Made by a program: the position numbers and the translations under genes. Positions 1 to 7,712 of a stretch of DNA of 54,293 nt are shown in pieces. The notes beneath the pieces were generated by a model, which was given only the letters and a program-made list of their open reading frames with translations, was not told the DNA's origin and searched no databases. Origin of the DNA: Candidatus Peribacteraceae bacterium (GTDB lineage Bacteria; Patescibacteriota; Gracilibacteria; Peribacterales; Peribacteraceae); assembly GCA_030750465.1 (NCBI GenBank), contig JASMHZ010000004.1, positions 1-54,293 of the forward strand, written 5' to 3'. Numbering within the stretch: position 1 is the stretch's first letter; the number at the start of each line of letters is the position of its first letter.

Positions 1-23
1 ACATCGAAACATTGTGATTACCA

Positions 24-761
24 CTATTTCAGCTTCAGAAATGTTTTGAGTGTGTTAAGTAATGCGTAGTAAACCCAAGTTAAGTAAGGTTCAGATATTT
101 CCTTTTGGCCTTCTCTGTGATGCCTGATTCCAAAGTTATTAAGTATATTAAAAATATCTTCCTCATCACCTGATAATTGTTTGTTTTTTGCTAAATCATT
201 TCTCGCATGCTCAAATAAATCACCGATTGATTTAATGGCAGTCCTCTTGTCCTCATCAGTAGCATTTCTTCCAAAAAAGAGTTTTTCTGCATGATCGAGC
301 TTCTCATCTAATGATGGGATATCAGTTGCTGGCATAGATTCATCAACCAAATTCTCGAGGCCTTTTTCAGGTGTGCTGAAAATAACCCCATCTTTCATGG
401 TATATCCATAGTCAGGTAAAAACGAATTAATGATTAGTTGAAATTTGCGATGAGGATCATTGGCATATGGATCGCCTGCTGAATTGTCGTGCAGAAACGA
501 ATACGCGCATTTCAACATATCAAAAAGATCGTTCTCTGACTGAGCACTAGTTTCTAAACTAAGTGGGGAAAGTTCTGCTTTGCGTGTTTTATGTAAAAAG
601 TAGTAAGACAAATTTTTGTCACTATATTTTCTTATTGGAGTCAAAGAATGAGATTTTATTTTTAACAATAAACTGTCATTAAAAGGCGTCTCGCATAATT
701 TTTTTAATATCTCAAATCCCCCTTTCGTTTTTGTGCCGGTTTTTCTTTCTGAAAATAGCAT
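24..761 (-). CDS. Hypothetical protein, possible HEPN-like C-terminal region
   Basis: I do not recognise this 245-residue soluble protein. It has no signal peptide or membrane segment. The last third (from about residue 160) is helical and contains an R-x-H-H stretch (IRHHREG) followed by an aromatic helix (EPYLTWVYYALLN). That resembles the C-terminal helical regions of abortive-infection or HEPN-type proteins, but the similarity is by eye and weak. Its ATG lies two bases after the pyrF stop codon on the same strand, so the two are almost certainly co-transcribed. Nothing in the sequence ties it to pyrimidine synthesis. Confidence 0.6.
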   Translation of the reverse strand: MLFSERKTGTKTKGGFEILKKLCETPFNDSLLLKIKSHSLTPIRKYSDKNLSYYFLHKTRKAELSPLSLETSAQSENDLFDMLKCAYSFLHDNSAGDPYANDPHRKFQLIINSFLPDYGYTMKDGVIFSTPEKGLENLVDESMPATDIPSLDEKLDHAEKLFFGRNATDEDKRTAIKSIGDLFEHARNDLAKNKQLSGDEEDIFNILNNFGIRHHREGQKEISEPYLTWVYYALLNTLKTFLKLK

Positions 762-763
762 AT

Positions 764-1603
764 CTAAATAGTAATTTTTATCTCCTCCGCCATATCTTCA
801 GCTGCCTTCTTTGCTGCTTCTTTCCAGTCAGATCCATTTGAAGCGAAGATTATTCCTCGGGATGAGTTTACGATTGCTCCCGTACCGTCAGGAATAAAGC
901 CGTCTTTGATATCCTCTGCTCCCCCGCCCTGAGCACCGTATCCGGGGATAAGGAATGGACAATGCGGCATTAGAGTACGCAAGTATTTAAGTTCTTCCGG
1001 ATAAGTTGCACCGACAACTGCGCCGACTGCGCTTAAGCTTGTCTCGGGTCCCAAAACTTCAGTTCCCCAAGCTTCAACAAGTTGTGCCATGTGTTCATGA
1101 ATCGCTTCATCACCTGTTGGCAGATCCTGCAGTTCTCCTGAGCTTGGATTTGAAGTTTTAACAAGAACGAAGATGCCTTTGTTATTCTCTTTACAGCGTT
1201 CAATGAATGGCCGTACACCGTCAGAACCCAAGTAAGGTGAAACTGTCAGCGCATCAACAGGGCTTTCCTTGTGTAAATAAGCTTCTGCATAAGCATCGCA
1301 AGTTGATCCGATATCATTTCTCTTCCCGTCAGCGATTACCAAAAGATCTTTTGTCTTTGCATACTCACACGTTTCCCAGAAAACTTTCATTCCTTCCCAT
1401 CCCATTACTTCGAAGTACGCGAGTTGCGGTTTGATAACAGGAGCTACGTCAGCTACGGAATCAATAATTCCTTTGCAGAACTCAAGCACGCCTGCAGGGT
1501 CAGGCGAAATTCTCTTCGGAAGTTTATTAAGATTTGGATCAAGACCAACGCAGATCGGAGATTTAGACTTGGATTTGGTGGTTAAAGCGTCAGAGAAGTG
1601 CAT
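764..1603 (-). CDS. pyrF: Orotidine 5'-phosphate decarboxylase
   Basis: This enzyme decarboxylates OMP to UMP in the last step of de novo pyrimidine synthesis. The 279-residue protein has the substrate-binding start (ICVGLDPN, residues 17-24) and the catalytic signature ADGKRNDIG around the active-site lysine K94. It also has a phosphate-binding end near PGYGAQGG. Its length and the ADGKRNDIGST form fit the longer OMP decarboxylase subfamily rather than the 230-residue E. coli type. No other pyrimidine gene is nearby. A TACGAT hexamer ends nine bases before the ATG, consistent with a very short leader. The gene runs into the unknown gene downstream with a two-base gap. Confidence 0.95.
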   Translation of the reverse strand: MHFSDALTTKSKSKSPICVGLDPNLNKLPKRISPDPAGVLEFCKGIIDSVADVAPVIKPQLAYFEVMGWEGMKVFWETCEYAKTKDLLVIADGKRNDIGSTCDAYAEAYLHKESPVDALTVSPYLGSDGVRPFIERCKENNKGIFVLVKTSNPSSGELQDLPTGDEAIHEHMAQLVEAWGTEVLGPETSLSAVGAVVGATYPEELKYLRTLMPHCPFLIPGYGAQGGGAEDIKDGFIPDGTGAIVNSSRGIIFASNGSDWKEAAKKAAEDMAEEIKITI

Positions 1604-1643
1604 GGTGGTGCTATCGTAGCCGAAGATGATGATGGAGTCATGG

Positions 1644-2080
1644 GAATTCGGGGTTCGGTTTTCGGGTTCGGGTTCGGTTTTCGGGTTCGAATTAGGTGAA
1701 TTTACGAACCATACCTGAAAGCATTTGCCCTTCTTGATTCGTTAGATCAATTAATCGAGTGGCATCTTCTTTGGATAAATATTTGAGCTCAATTACAATG
1801 AGGATAAACGCATGCAATTCTGAACACTCACCTCGTGCAATTATATATTTGTGATATTTATCTGCCTTCGTTCTTCTGCTGTAGCCTTCGGCGATATTAG
1901 CTAGGATACTTGTAGATGCTCTTCTCATTTGCGAGCTGAGCCCGAATTTCTCTTCGTTAGGGAATTGAGAAGTTATTTTGTATATTTCTTTCACTAGCCT
2001 TATTCCATTTTGCCAAGCATCTAGAGTAGTAAATGAAGTCATAATATTTAATGTAATAACCGAACCCGATAACCGAACCC
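1644..2080. repeat. Inverted GGTTCGG-word repeats enclosing a four-helix-bundle gene
   Basis: The left arm (1644-1690) consists of reiterated GGGTTCGG/TTTTCGG words. The right arm (2058-2080) is the reverse complement of part of it, matching about 22 of 23 bases against 1651-1673. The only gene inside is the 116-residue four-helix-bundle protein, whose stop codon overlaps the end of the left arm. RNA from this segment would form a stem with the reading frame in the loop. The same word recurs in coding DNA at 3007-3040, 13198-13237 and 39172-39192. Confidence 0.7.
1692..2042 (-). CDS. Four-helix-bundle protein (S23 / 23S-rRNA intervening-sequence type)
   Basis: The 116-residue all-helical protein carries the family signature A-N-I-A-E-G-Y-x-R-R-T-K-x-D-K near residues 48-63. 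The family is best known from reading frames inside 23S rRNA intervening sequences, and it also occurs as stand-alone genes of unknown function. Here it lies between pyrF and yifB and is enclosed by inverted GGTTCGG-word repeats, which resembles the stem-plus-ORF arrangement of rRNA intervening sequences. TACATT ends seven bases before the ATG, so the mRNA is probably leaderless. A second, divergent member of the family sits at 24479-24853 in a similar setting. The molecular role is unknown; RNA or DNA binding is a guess. Confidence 0.85.
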   Translation of the reverse strand: MTSFTTLDAWQNGIRLVKEIYKITSQFPNEEKFGLSSQMRRASTSILANIAEGYSRRTKADKYHKYIIARGECSELHAFILIVIELKYLSKEDATRLIDLTNQEGQMLSGMVRKFT

Positions 2081-2081
2081 G

Positions 2082-3587
2082 CTACAGCCCTATATTCTGC
2101 CTATACTGAATCGCCTCCCCCAAGTGCGGTGTACATATATCTTTTTTGCCCGCTAGATCGGCAATTGTTCGTGCAACCTTGATGATTCTATGGTAGCTGC
2201 GCGCTGATAGATCCATTTTTTCGGCAGCCTGTTTCAGAAGAGTCTTAGCTTCTTTTTGTAGAATGCAAAGTGCATCAATATGCTTAACATTCATTTCATT
2301 ATTAAGTGAAATTGGAAAATTTTTGAATCTTTCAAATTGTTTTTCGCGTGCACTGTTAACGCGTTTAAGAATTTGCGTACTGGTTTCGCAATTTACTCCT
2401 GGAGCTTTTTGTAAATCCTCAATTGGAACGGATTGAACATCGATAGTCAGATCAATTCGGTCAAGAAGAGGCTTGGAAATTCTTTTCTGAATTTTGTTTG
2501 CGTTGCCTGCGGAAAACTCAGGTGGGTTCATTGCAGCAACCATAATAAAGTCAGCTGGAAAAGTTACGCTCCCGTGCGCGCGGGTAATTGTTATCTGTCG
2601 ATCTTCGAGTGGTTGCCTTAGCACCTCCAAAACTTGAGCTGGAAATTCTGCCAATTCATCCAAGAACAAAACTCCCCTATGCGCCAATGTTATTTCTCCG
2701 GGCTTGGGGATTTGTCCGCCTCCAACAATACTTACTCCACTTGCAGTATGATGAATCAGTCTGAACGGTCTTTGTTGAATCAAGGGAGTATCCGCTGGAA
2801 GTTGATTTGCTATCGAATAAATCTGTGTAACTTCAATGGATTCCTCGTTATTTAGAGGGGGCAGAATGCCCGAAAAAGCCCTAGCTAATAACGTTTTCCC
2901 GGATCCAGGGGTTCCACTCAGAAGTACGTTGTGTCCGCCTGCTGCAGCAATCTCCAGAGCTCTTTTTGCGTGCTCCTGTCCGCGGACATCGGCGAAGTCG
3001 ATTTGATTCGGGGTTCGGTTGTTGGGTTCGGGTTCGGGAGGAGGAAGTGCAGGCTCCGGTGTAGCGTGCCCCATCACAACATCGACAAGTTCGTGAATCG
3101 AACTAACTCCAATAACATTAAGTCCTTTAATTAGTGCGGCTTCTGATGCGTTAACTTTCGGAACAACGATCGTAGAGATGTTGTGCTCTTTACATGCGAT
3201 AGCGGCGGGGAGAACTCCGGTTACATGACGCAGCGAACCGTCGAGTGCAAGCTCTCCTAAGAATGCCATGTCTTCAAAAGCATGAGCATCCACCAATTGT
3301 GATCCATCGATGATCACCATGCCGAGTGCGATGGCTAAGTCGTAGCGCGGACCGGACTTCCGTAGGTCAGCCGGTGCAAGGTTGACAGTTATTACCTTGC
3401 TGGATGGATACTTGAGACCACTTGACCGCAAAGCCATTCGAACACGTTGTTTACTTTCCTTTACGGCAGTATCCCCTAAGCCCACTATGTGCATACCAGG
3501 TTCATCTCCTTTGGTTGCGCCAACCTCCACGGCTATCCTTTCGCAATGGAGCCCAAACGAGGCAAAGGAGGTTAAATTTGCAAGCAT
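2082..3587 (-). CDS. YifB/ComM-family Mg-chelatase-like AAA+ ATPase
   Basis: This 501-residue protein has an N-terminal ribosomal-S5-like (ChlI-type) domain (about 1-170) and a central AAA+ domain with Walker A GTPGSGKT at 225-232. A Mg-chelatase C-terminal domain follows, with the typical LSARSYHRIIKVARTIADL run. In Gammaproteobacteria the family member ComM is a branch-migration helicase used in natural transformation; elsewhere the role is less clear. I chose the ATG at 3587 because family members start with ML-A-x-hydrophobic; an upstream TTG at 3623 is possible. The linker at about 176-198 contains an in-frame copy of the GGTTCGG word (peptide EPEPNNRTPNQ). The gene is divergent from yraN. 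Confidence 0.9.
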   Translation of the reverse strand: MLANLTSFASFGLHCERIAVEVGATKGDEPGMHIVGLGDTAVKESKQRVRMALRSSGLKYPSSKVITVNLAPADLRKSGPRYDLAIALGMVIIDGSQLVDAHAFEDMAFLGELALDGSLRHVTGVLPAAIACKEHNISTIVVPKVNASEAALIKGLNVIGVSSIHELVDVVMGHATPEPALPPPEPEPNNRTPNQIDFADVRGQEHAKRALEIAAAGGHNVLLSGTPGSGKTLLARAFSGILPPLNNEESIEVTQIYSIANQLPADTPLIQQRPFRLIHHTASGVSIVGGGQIPKPGEITLAHRGVLFLDELAEFPAQVLEVLRQPLEDRQITITRAHGSVTFPADFIMVAAMNPPEFSAGNANKIQKRISKPLLDRIDLTIDVQSVPIEDLQKAPGVNCETSTQILKRVNSAREKQFERFKNFPISLNNEMNVKHIDALCILQKEAKTLLKQAAEKMDLSARSYHRIIKVARTIADLAGKKDICTPHLGEAIQYRQNIGL

Positions 3588-3720
3588 AAGATTTGTGTAT
3601 ACCCCTTCGCTTTTGAGATTCAATGCAAAATCTGAGTGTTTACAGTAATCTTATTTAGTCTTAGCAAAAGCTTCGGGGCATTGTAATAATAAATAAAATA
3701 AGGAGTACAAAAGGGATACA

Positions 3721-3736
3721 GTGTACTATAGTACAC
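3721..3736. promoter_or_regulatory. Perfect 16-bp palindrome between divergent yifB and yraN
   Basis: GTGTACTATAGTACAC is a perfect palindrome in the 204-bp space between the two divergently transcribed genes. It lies about 55 bases upstream of the yraN ATG and 134 bases upstream of the yifB ATG. Its form suits a dimeric repressor operator, but no regulator can be assigned. It is not one of the reiterated-word repeats of this window. Confidence 0.45.
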
Positions 3737-3791
3737 CCATATATCAAGCTAAAAGTTGAACCGATGTTCACCATTCCATACCCAATTGCTT

Positions 3792-4202
3792 ATGAGTGTT
3801 GTTCGTAAACCAGATGATACAAATGGTTATGAATCCCCTGCTTTGGCGCCTCATTTAAAACTTGGAAAAACAGGAGAAGAGATCGCCGTAAAATACCTTC
3901 AAAAAAATAATTATTTGGTATACAAAAGGAACGTAAGGCTCGGGCATGACGAAATAGATATCATTGCATATGAAACGCAAGAAAAACAATTGGTGTTTGT
4001 TGAAGTAAAAACAAGAAAGAAAAAATGGAACAGCTATTCTCCTCTTATGAATTTAACTAGAGCTAAAAAAAAGAAAATGATCAGAGCAAAAAATAAATGG
4101 ATTTCGGAGAATGAGTATGATGAAGGATGTAGAATCGATGTGATCTGCGTGGTTGGAGAATCAGTTGTAAATCATTACAAGGGAATTAGCGTAAATGGCT
4201 AA
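3792..4202 (+). CDS. yraN: YraN family (UPF0102) putative endonuclease-like protein
   Basis: The 136-residue protein has the YraN hallmarks. An N-terminal GKTGEEIAVKYLQKNNY helix is followed by RNVR, then the restriction-endonuclease-like core with GHDEIDIIA and LVFVEVKTRK. The D, E and V-x-K residues are those expected of a PD-(D/E)XK active site. Function is not established for the family. The ATG at 3792 is preferred over an upstream TTG at 3756 because the family starts shortly before the GxxGE helix. The stop codon is the first base triplet of the inverted repeat that fills the gap to pgl. Confidence 0.85.
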   Translation: MSVVRKPDDTNGYESPALAPHLKLGKTGEEIAVKYLQKNNYLVYKRNVRLGHDEIDIIAYETQEKQLVFVEVKTRKKKWNSYSPLMNLTRAKKKKMIRAKNKWISENEYDEGCRIDVICVVGESVVNHYKGISVNG

Positions 4203-4310
4203 ATTGCTAAACTGTTCGACAGTGCGTTACGCAGATTGGACGTATCAGATGCTTGTCTCTGGGTGGGTTTGTTTCTCGCTCTGCGAGCAATTTAACAATT
4301 TAGCAGTTTA
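4200..4310. repeat. Stop-to-stop intergenic inverted repeat (TTAAATTGTT word)
   Basis: The gap between convergent yraN and pgl is one imperfect stem-loop. The left arm begins at the yraN TAA (TAAATTGCTAAACTGTTCG). The right arm (4284-4310) ends in the pgl TAA. The arms are iterations of a TTAAATTG-like word. The same word builds the repeats at 24411-24927 and 30681-30852. A small inner hairpin (TGCGTTACGCA) sits near the left arm. It may also serve as a two-way transcription terminator. Confidence 0.7.
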
Positions 4311-5033
4311 GTTAGTCAATAATACTGTCACTCGTTCAGAAGAATTCAATATCCTCTTAAGTGGCCATCTCCTCTCATCCTCACTACTCTCCATCATCTC
4401 CTCAAATACTCTTCTCTTTTCAGCTCCCTTCAGTATCAGAATGTGTTCGCTAGCGGACCCGATCACGTTTAGAGAAAGCGTAATGCGATCATGAACGTCA
4501 AACACATCAGTAGTTGCATGCAATGTGAAGTGTTCGTCAGAAACTGCATCGTCAGAGAGCGGGGGAAACAAACTTGCAATATGGCCGTCCTTTCCCATCC
4601 CAAGAAGCACCACGTCAGGCAACCATTCGCTGAAGAGGTCCTTAAGGACAGAAGTGTACGCTTGGACACAGTCGGGGATGTTAAGAGAAGTTTCCGGAAA
4701 ATAAATCTGGGAGTGGGGGATTCGCGCGTGCTTTAAAAGGGTGTCTTTGACCATTCCCTGATTAGAGAACTTGTCATCTGGTGGAACATACCCTGCACCA
4801 CTCACAGCGCTCGGGTGCAGGGTGTACCTTTCATCGATTAAGAAGATCGAAATTTTTTCCCAGTCAATGTCAGTTTTACCCAGTTCTTCATAAATCGGTC
4901 GTGGTGTTGAGCCGCCGGAAAGTCCGAGCGTGCAATGATTCCTCTTGGAGATGGCACGGTCTATGGATGCCTTTAGAAGTTCTACGCCCCTGGAGGTGAA
5001 GTCGTGATCTGAATTAGCATTTAGTATTTTCAT
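4308..5033 (-). CDS. pgl: 6-phosphogluconolactonase
   Basis: This 241-residue enzyme hydrolyses 6-phosphogluconolactone, the product of the neighbouring zwf gene, in the oxidative pentose-phosphate pathway. Sequence hallmarks are the sugar-phosphate-binding LGLSGGSTPRPIYEEL (about 37-52), the FLIDERY motif, and LGMGKDGHIASLFP near residue 148, which matches the family GxGxDGHxASLFP. It lies downstream of zwf on the same strand, separated by a 105-bp inverted repeat, so the pair may form an operon. A 6-phosphogluconate dehydrogenase is not in the window. Confidence 0.93.
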   Translation of the reverse strand: MKILNANSDHDFTSRGVELLKASIDRAISKRNHCTLGLSGGSTPRPIYEELGKTDIDWEKISIFLIDERYTLHPSAVSGAGYVPPDDKFSNQGMVKDTLLKHARIPHSQIYFPETSLNIPDCVQAYTSVLKDLFSEWLPDVVLLGMGKDGHIASLFPPLSDDAVSDEHFTLHATTDVFDVHDRITLSLNVIGSASEHILILKGAEKRRVFEEMMESSEDERRWPLKRILNSSERVTVLLTN

Positions 5034-5046
5034 GTGTTGAGTTGAG

Positions 5047-5145
5047 AATTAACAATTGACAATGGACAATTGACAATTAGCGCAAGCGAGAACTCAGGTT
5101 GTTTCTCTTTAGAATTGTCAATTGTACATTGTTCATTGTCAATTA
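5047..5145. repeat. Intergenic inverted repeat of the AATTGACAATTG word
   Basis: The left arm (5047-5079) repeats AACAATTGACAATGGACAATTGACAATTA. The right arm (5112-5145) is its approximate reverse complement, and a 32-base loop separates them. The right arm overlaps the zwf stop codon (5139-5141) and its last codons. The same word occurs at 29931-30075, 13801-13830 and, inside coding DNA, at 39468-39518 and about 13020-13045. Confidence 0.7.
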
Positions 5146-6650
5146 AAACTAATCCCATCCCTCTTTATCCATTCATCAGCCTCCGTAGGTCCATTGGTTC
5201 CGGTTTTATATTTGAATAGGGGAGTCGTGGAAGCATCTAAATAGGCCTGAATAGGATCAACTAATCTCCATGCAGTCTGAATTTCATCAAACGTCAAAAA
5301 CCACTGTTTTTTGCCATATATGGCCTCCAGCATCAATAAACTGTGCTCAGGAAGACAATCCCCTTCGCACACCAGTGGGTCTTCCAAAAGTAGTTTTCTA
5401 AACTTTGGCTTGCTCCCTCCCTTCTTTGTTTGAAGGTGAAGCCTCATGCCGGCTTCCCCTTGCAGAATAATATCAAGGCAGTTTGCGTCCACCTTCGTTC
5501 CGCATAGCGGAACTACGGCGGACTCCGCATCGGTTTCATCGAGCTTATTTGTTTTCTTACTATTCTTGTATTGGATAGCTTCGCATGCGCCTTCGCAACT
5601 ATCAGGTCCATCTGTAAAAGTGATTGAGATTCTGGTTTCTTTCTTTCCCAGCATTTTTCCGGATCGAAAATAGAAGGGGACTCCTTGCCAATCTTTATTC
5701 CTCGAAAGAAGTTTAAGTGCGGCGAATGTATTTGTCTTCGAACCTTTTTGAACTCCTTCCTCGTCAGCATAAGAATCATATTGTCCCTGTAGCACAACCT
5801 CATCAAGGTCAGATGCAGGCGGAAGATAGAATTGTTTTAGTGCTTCGGACCTACTTTTTATCAGAGATGATTCCTTTTCAACCAAATTCATCGTCAGCAA
5901 TGATGCCATCATAAGCATATGGCTCTGGAACATGTCGCGAAAAGTTCCTGTTTCTTCGAAATAACCGGCTCTGCCCTCAAGTCCTTGTGATTCAAAAGCA
6001 GTAACCTCAACATGATGAATTAGATTACCCGAAAGTATTTGTTCAACAACAGGGTTTGCGTAGCGCAGATAAAAAATATTCCTAACTGCTTCTTTCCCCA
6101 GATAATGATCAAGCAAATATATTTCTTTTTCTTTGAAACACCCGACTAGCTCCTTTTTAATTTTTTCAAAACTCTTTAGGTCATGACCGACTGGTTTTTC
6201 GACAATGCATCGAAAGGGGATTTCTTTTTTGTGAACTCCTCCTTTGCAAAGATTGTGTGCGGTGTCCGCGAAGACAGTTGGGGGAATCGAGAAGTAGGCA
6301 AGTCTGACCGGATTTCCCCATCCTGATTCTATGTTAGTCAGCTCATCATTTAATGCAGAAAAGTCAGCTTCTTCTGAGTATTGTCCTTGGTGGTAATGAA
6401 CATGCGCCAAAAAATCCTTAATGGCATCTTCTGTAACAGCTGGCATATTTGTTCTGACTGAATCTTCGACTAATTTATTAAACTCATCTGAGCTCATTTC
6501 TTTCCTGGAAAAACCAACAATTGCGTAATCTTTAGGAAGCCTCTTCTTCAGGGCCAATACATAAAGTTCAGGATATAGCTTAAGCTGGGCCAAATGCCCG
6601 GAAGCACCGAAGATTATCAGGCTAAAAGGGGCGTTCGTAATTGTGGTCAT
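5139..6650 (-). CDS. zwf: Glucose-6-phosphate 1-dehydrogenase
   Basis: This 503-residue enzyme oxidises glucose-6-phosphate to 6-phosphogluconolactone with reduction of NAD(P). Visible motifs are the N-terminal dinucleotide fold IFGASGHLAQLKLYP, CIVEKPVGHDLKSF, and the catalytic LLDHYLGKEAVRNI, close to the family IDHYLGKE. A later QSH region probably carries the proton-accepting histidine. The usual GASGDLA is GASGHLA here, a D-to-H change in the cofactor loop. The region around residues 355-395 is longer than I expect for the family and contains a palindrome (GTTCCGC-ATA-GCGGAAC) in the DNA near 5500. TATTAT ends five bases before the ATG. The stop codon lies in the inverted repeat shared with pgl. 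Confidence 0.94.
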   Translation of the reverse strand: MTTITNAPFSLIIFGASGHLAQLKLYPELYVLALKKRLPKDYAIVGFSRKEMSSDEFNKLVEDSVRTNMPAVTEDAIKDFLAHVHYHQGQYSEEADFSALNDELTNIESGWGNPVRLAYFSIPPTVFADTAHNLCKGGVHKKEIPFRCIVEKPVGHDLKSFEKIKKELVGCFKEKEIYLLDHYLGKEAVRNIFYLRYANPVVEQILSGNLIHHVEVTAFESQGLEGRAGYFEETGTFRDMFQSHMLMMASLLTMNLVEKESSLIKSRSEALKQFYLPPASDLDEVVLQGQYDSYADEEGVQKGSKTNTFAALKLLSRNKDWQGVPFYFRSGKMLGKKETRISITFTDGPDSCEGACEAIQYKNSKKTNKLDETDAESAVVPLCGTKVDANCLDIILQGEAGMRLHLQTKKGGSKPKFRKLLLEDPLVCEGDCLPEHSLLMLEAIYGKKQWFLTFDEIQTAWRLVDPIQAYLDASTTPLFKYKTGTNGPTEADEWIKRDGISFN

Positions 6651-6701
6651 AATTAATAATATTGAATATATGGTAAAAGAAGTTCATCTGTTGTAGTATA
6701 T

Positions 6702-6977
6702 ATGACATTCTTACCCTTATTTATTATGAAAGGAAATGAAAAACTAAATCCTGTTCGTTTTGGACTAGCGCTTGGAGCTGTTTGCTTTATAGGCACATTA
6801 GCTTTGGGTGTCATGGCCTCTTACTTTGGCTATGGATTGGAAATAGTCAATCTGATGGGCACTGTGTATCCGGGATACGACGCAACAATGCTTGGAGCAT
6901 TTATGGGAGCCGGTGCAGGCCTCGTAGATGGATTTGTTGGCGGATGGTTGTTCGCGTATTTTTATAACATTGTGTAG
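6702..6977 (+). CDS. Small two-TM membrane protein, holin-like family
   Basis: The 91-residue protein has a charged N-terminus ending in KLNPVRFG, then a membrane helix at about 19-40. A short external loop with YPGYDATMLG is followed by a second glycine-rich helix with DGFVGGWLFAYFYN. I have seen this overall pattern (KLNPVxFG...GYG...YPGY...DGFxGGxLxAxLYN) annotated as bacteriophage holin-like in uncultured bacteria and archaea, but there is no phage context here, so the name should not imply lysis. ATG at 6702 is used; a second ATG at 6726 (MKGNEK) is possible. It is divergent from zwf. Confidence 0.7.
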   Translation: MTFLPLFIMKGNEKLNPVRFGLALGAVCFIGTLALGVMASYFGYGLEIVNLMGTVYPGYDATMLGAFMGAGAGLVDGFVGGWLFAYFYNIV

Positions 6978-7096
6978 ATCGTTGAATGTAAACTACGCTA
7001 TATCCTCCCTAACCCTGTCCACCATCATTTCAGCCTCATTTTAAGCTGGAAAGTTAAGAGTATTGAAGTTTGACATGCTAAGGATTATTGTTGAAT

Positions 7097-7636
7097 ATGC
7101 TTATTATGAATGTGCTTACGAGTCCGGCAGACGGCTCTAAATTAGAACTTACAGCAGGATTCTCTGCAAACGAGTCGGAGTATGCATTTCTTCATTTGAG
7201 TGCGAAGCTTGATGAAGCAAGAGTTGAAGCGGCATCGAGTGCAGGTATTCATTCAGTAGCAAGATACAGGGGGGCAATCATGGATACTTATTATGAAGCG
7301 CTTATTACTCCAAAAGAAGCTCTTCAATTGCTGGAAGAGTATTGCAGCATAGTTCCTTCTGAGCTGGCAGAAACAATGGCCTTTCGTAAAGAGCTTATTT
7401 GTGCAATTGAAAGGCAGGAGGATACTATAAGTTCAGAGCTAGCATTGGGTACCTGCAAGGGTGAATATCGAACAGGATTGGGTATTGCTCAAGATAAATT
7501 AAGAGTATTACGAAGTTCAGCTCATGCGTGTCCGTATGTGCAGTTTGATGTTCAGAGGGAGTGTGCCACGTGCTTTGCTCATAAAGATGCTCCGTGCGAT
7601 GTGGCTGATTGTCCGGCTCTAGAAGAAAGGGAATAA
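7097..7636 (+). CDS. Hypothetical protein with cysteine-rich C-terminus
   Basis: I do not recognise this roughly 179-residue soluble protein. The first two thirds are mostly helical and acidic. The last 40 residues hold six cysteines (ACPYVQF, RECATCF, APCDVADCP), a spacing that suggests a zinc or iron-sulfur site. An AAGGA sequence lies about 11 bases before the ATG at 7097; a TTG at 7088 and an ATG at 7106 are alternatives. It ends just before the promoter and riboswitch of metK and is probably a separate transcription unit. Confidence 0.6.
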   Translation: MLIMNVLTSPADGSKLELTAGFSANESEYAFLHLSAKLDEARVEAASSAGIHSVARYRGAIMDTYYEALITPKEALQLLEEYCSIVPSELAETMAFRKELICAIERQEDTISSELALGTCKGEYRTGLGIAQDKLRVLRSSAHACPYVQFDVQRECATCFAHKDAPCDVADCPALEERE

Positions 7637-7641
7637 ATAGC

Positions 7642-7669
7642 TTGCACATCAAAATAATTTTTGTAGAAT
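7642..7669 (+). promoter_or_regulatory. Promoter of the metK riboswitch transcript
   Basis: TTGCAC (7642-7647) and TAGAAT (7664-7669) are separated by 16 bases and sit just upstream of the S-box leader. Transcription would start near 7676 and run through the riboswitch into metK. Confidence 0.6.
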
Positions 7670-7712
7670 CTCTGTAAACCACGTCAGTCGCGACTGGCCG
7701 TGGTAAATCACA

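Noticed and set aside
5139-5141. Possible recoding of TGA as glycine, as in Gracilibacteria-type genomes
   Set aside because: TGA ends zwf, dedA and the jag-like gene at their expected lengths, and no internal in-frame TGA is seen in recognised genes.
6702-6977. Prophage remnant suggested by the holin-like protein
   Set aside because: There are no other phage genes, integrase or attachment sites nearby; the family is also found outside phages.
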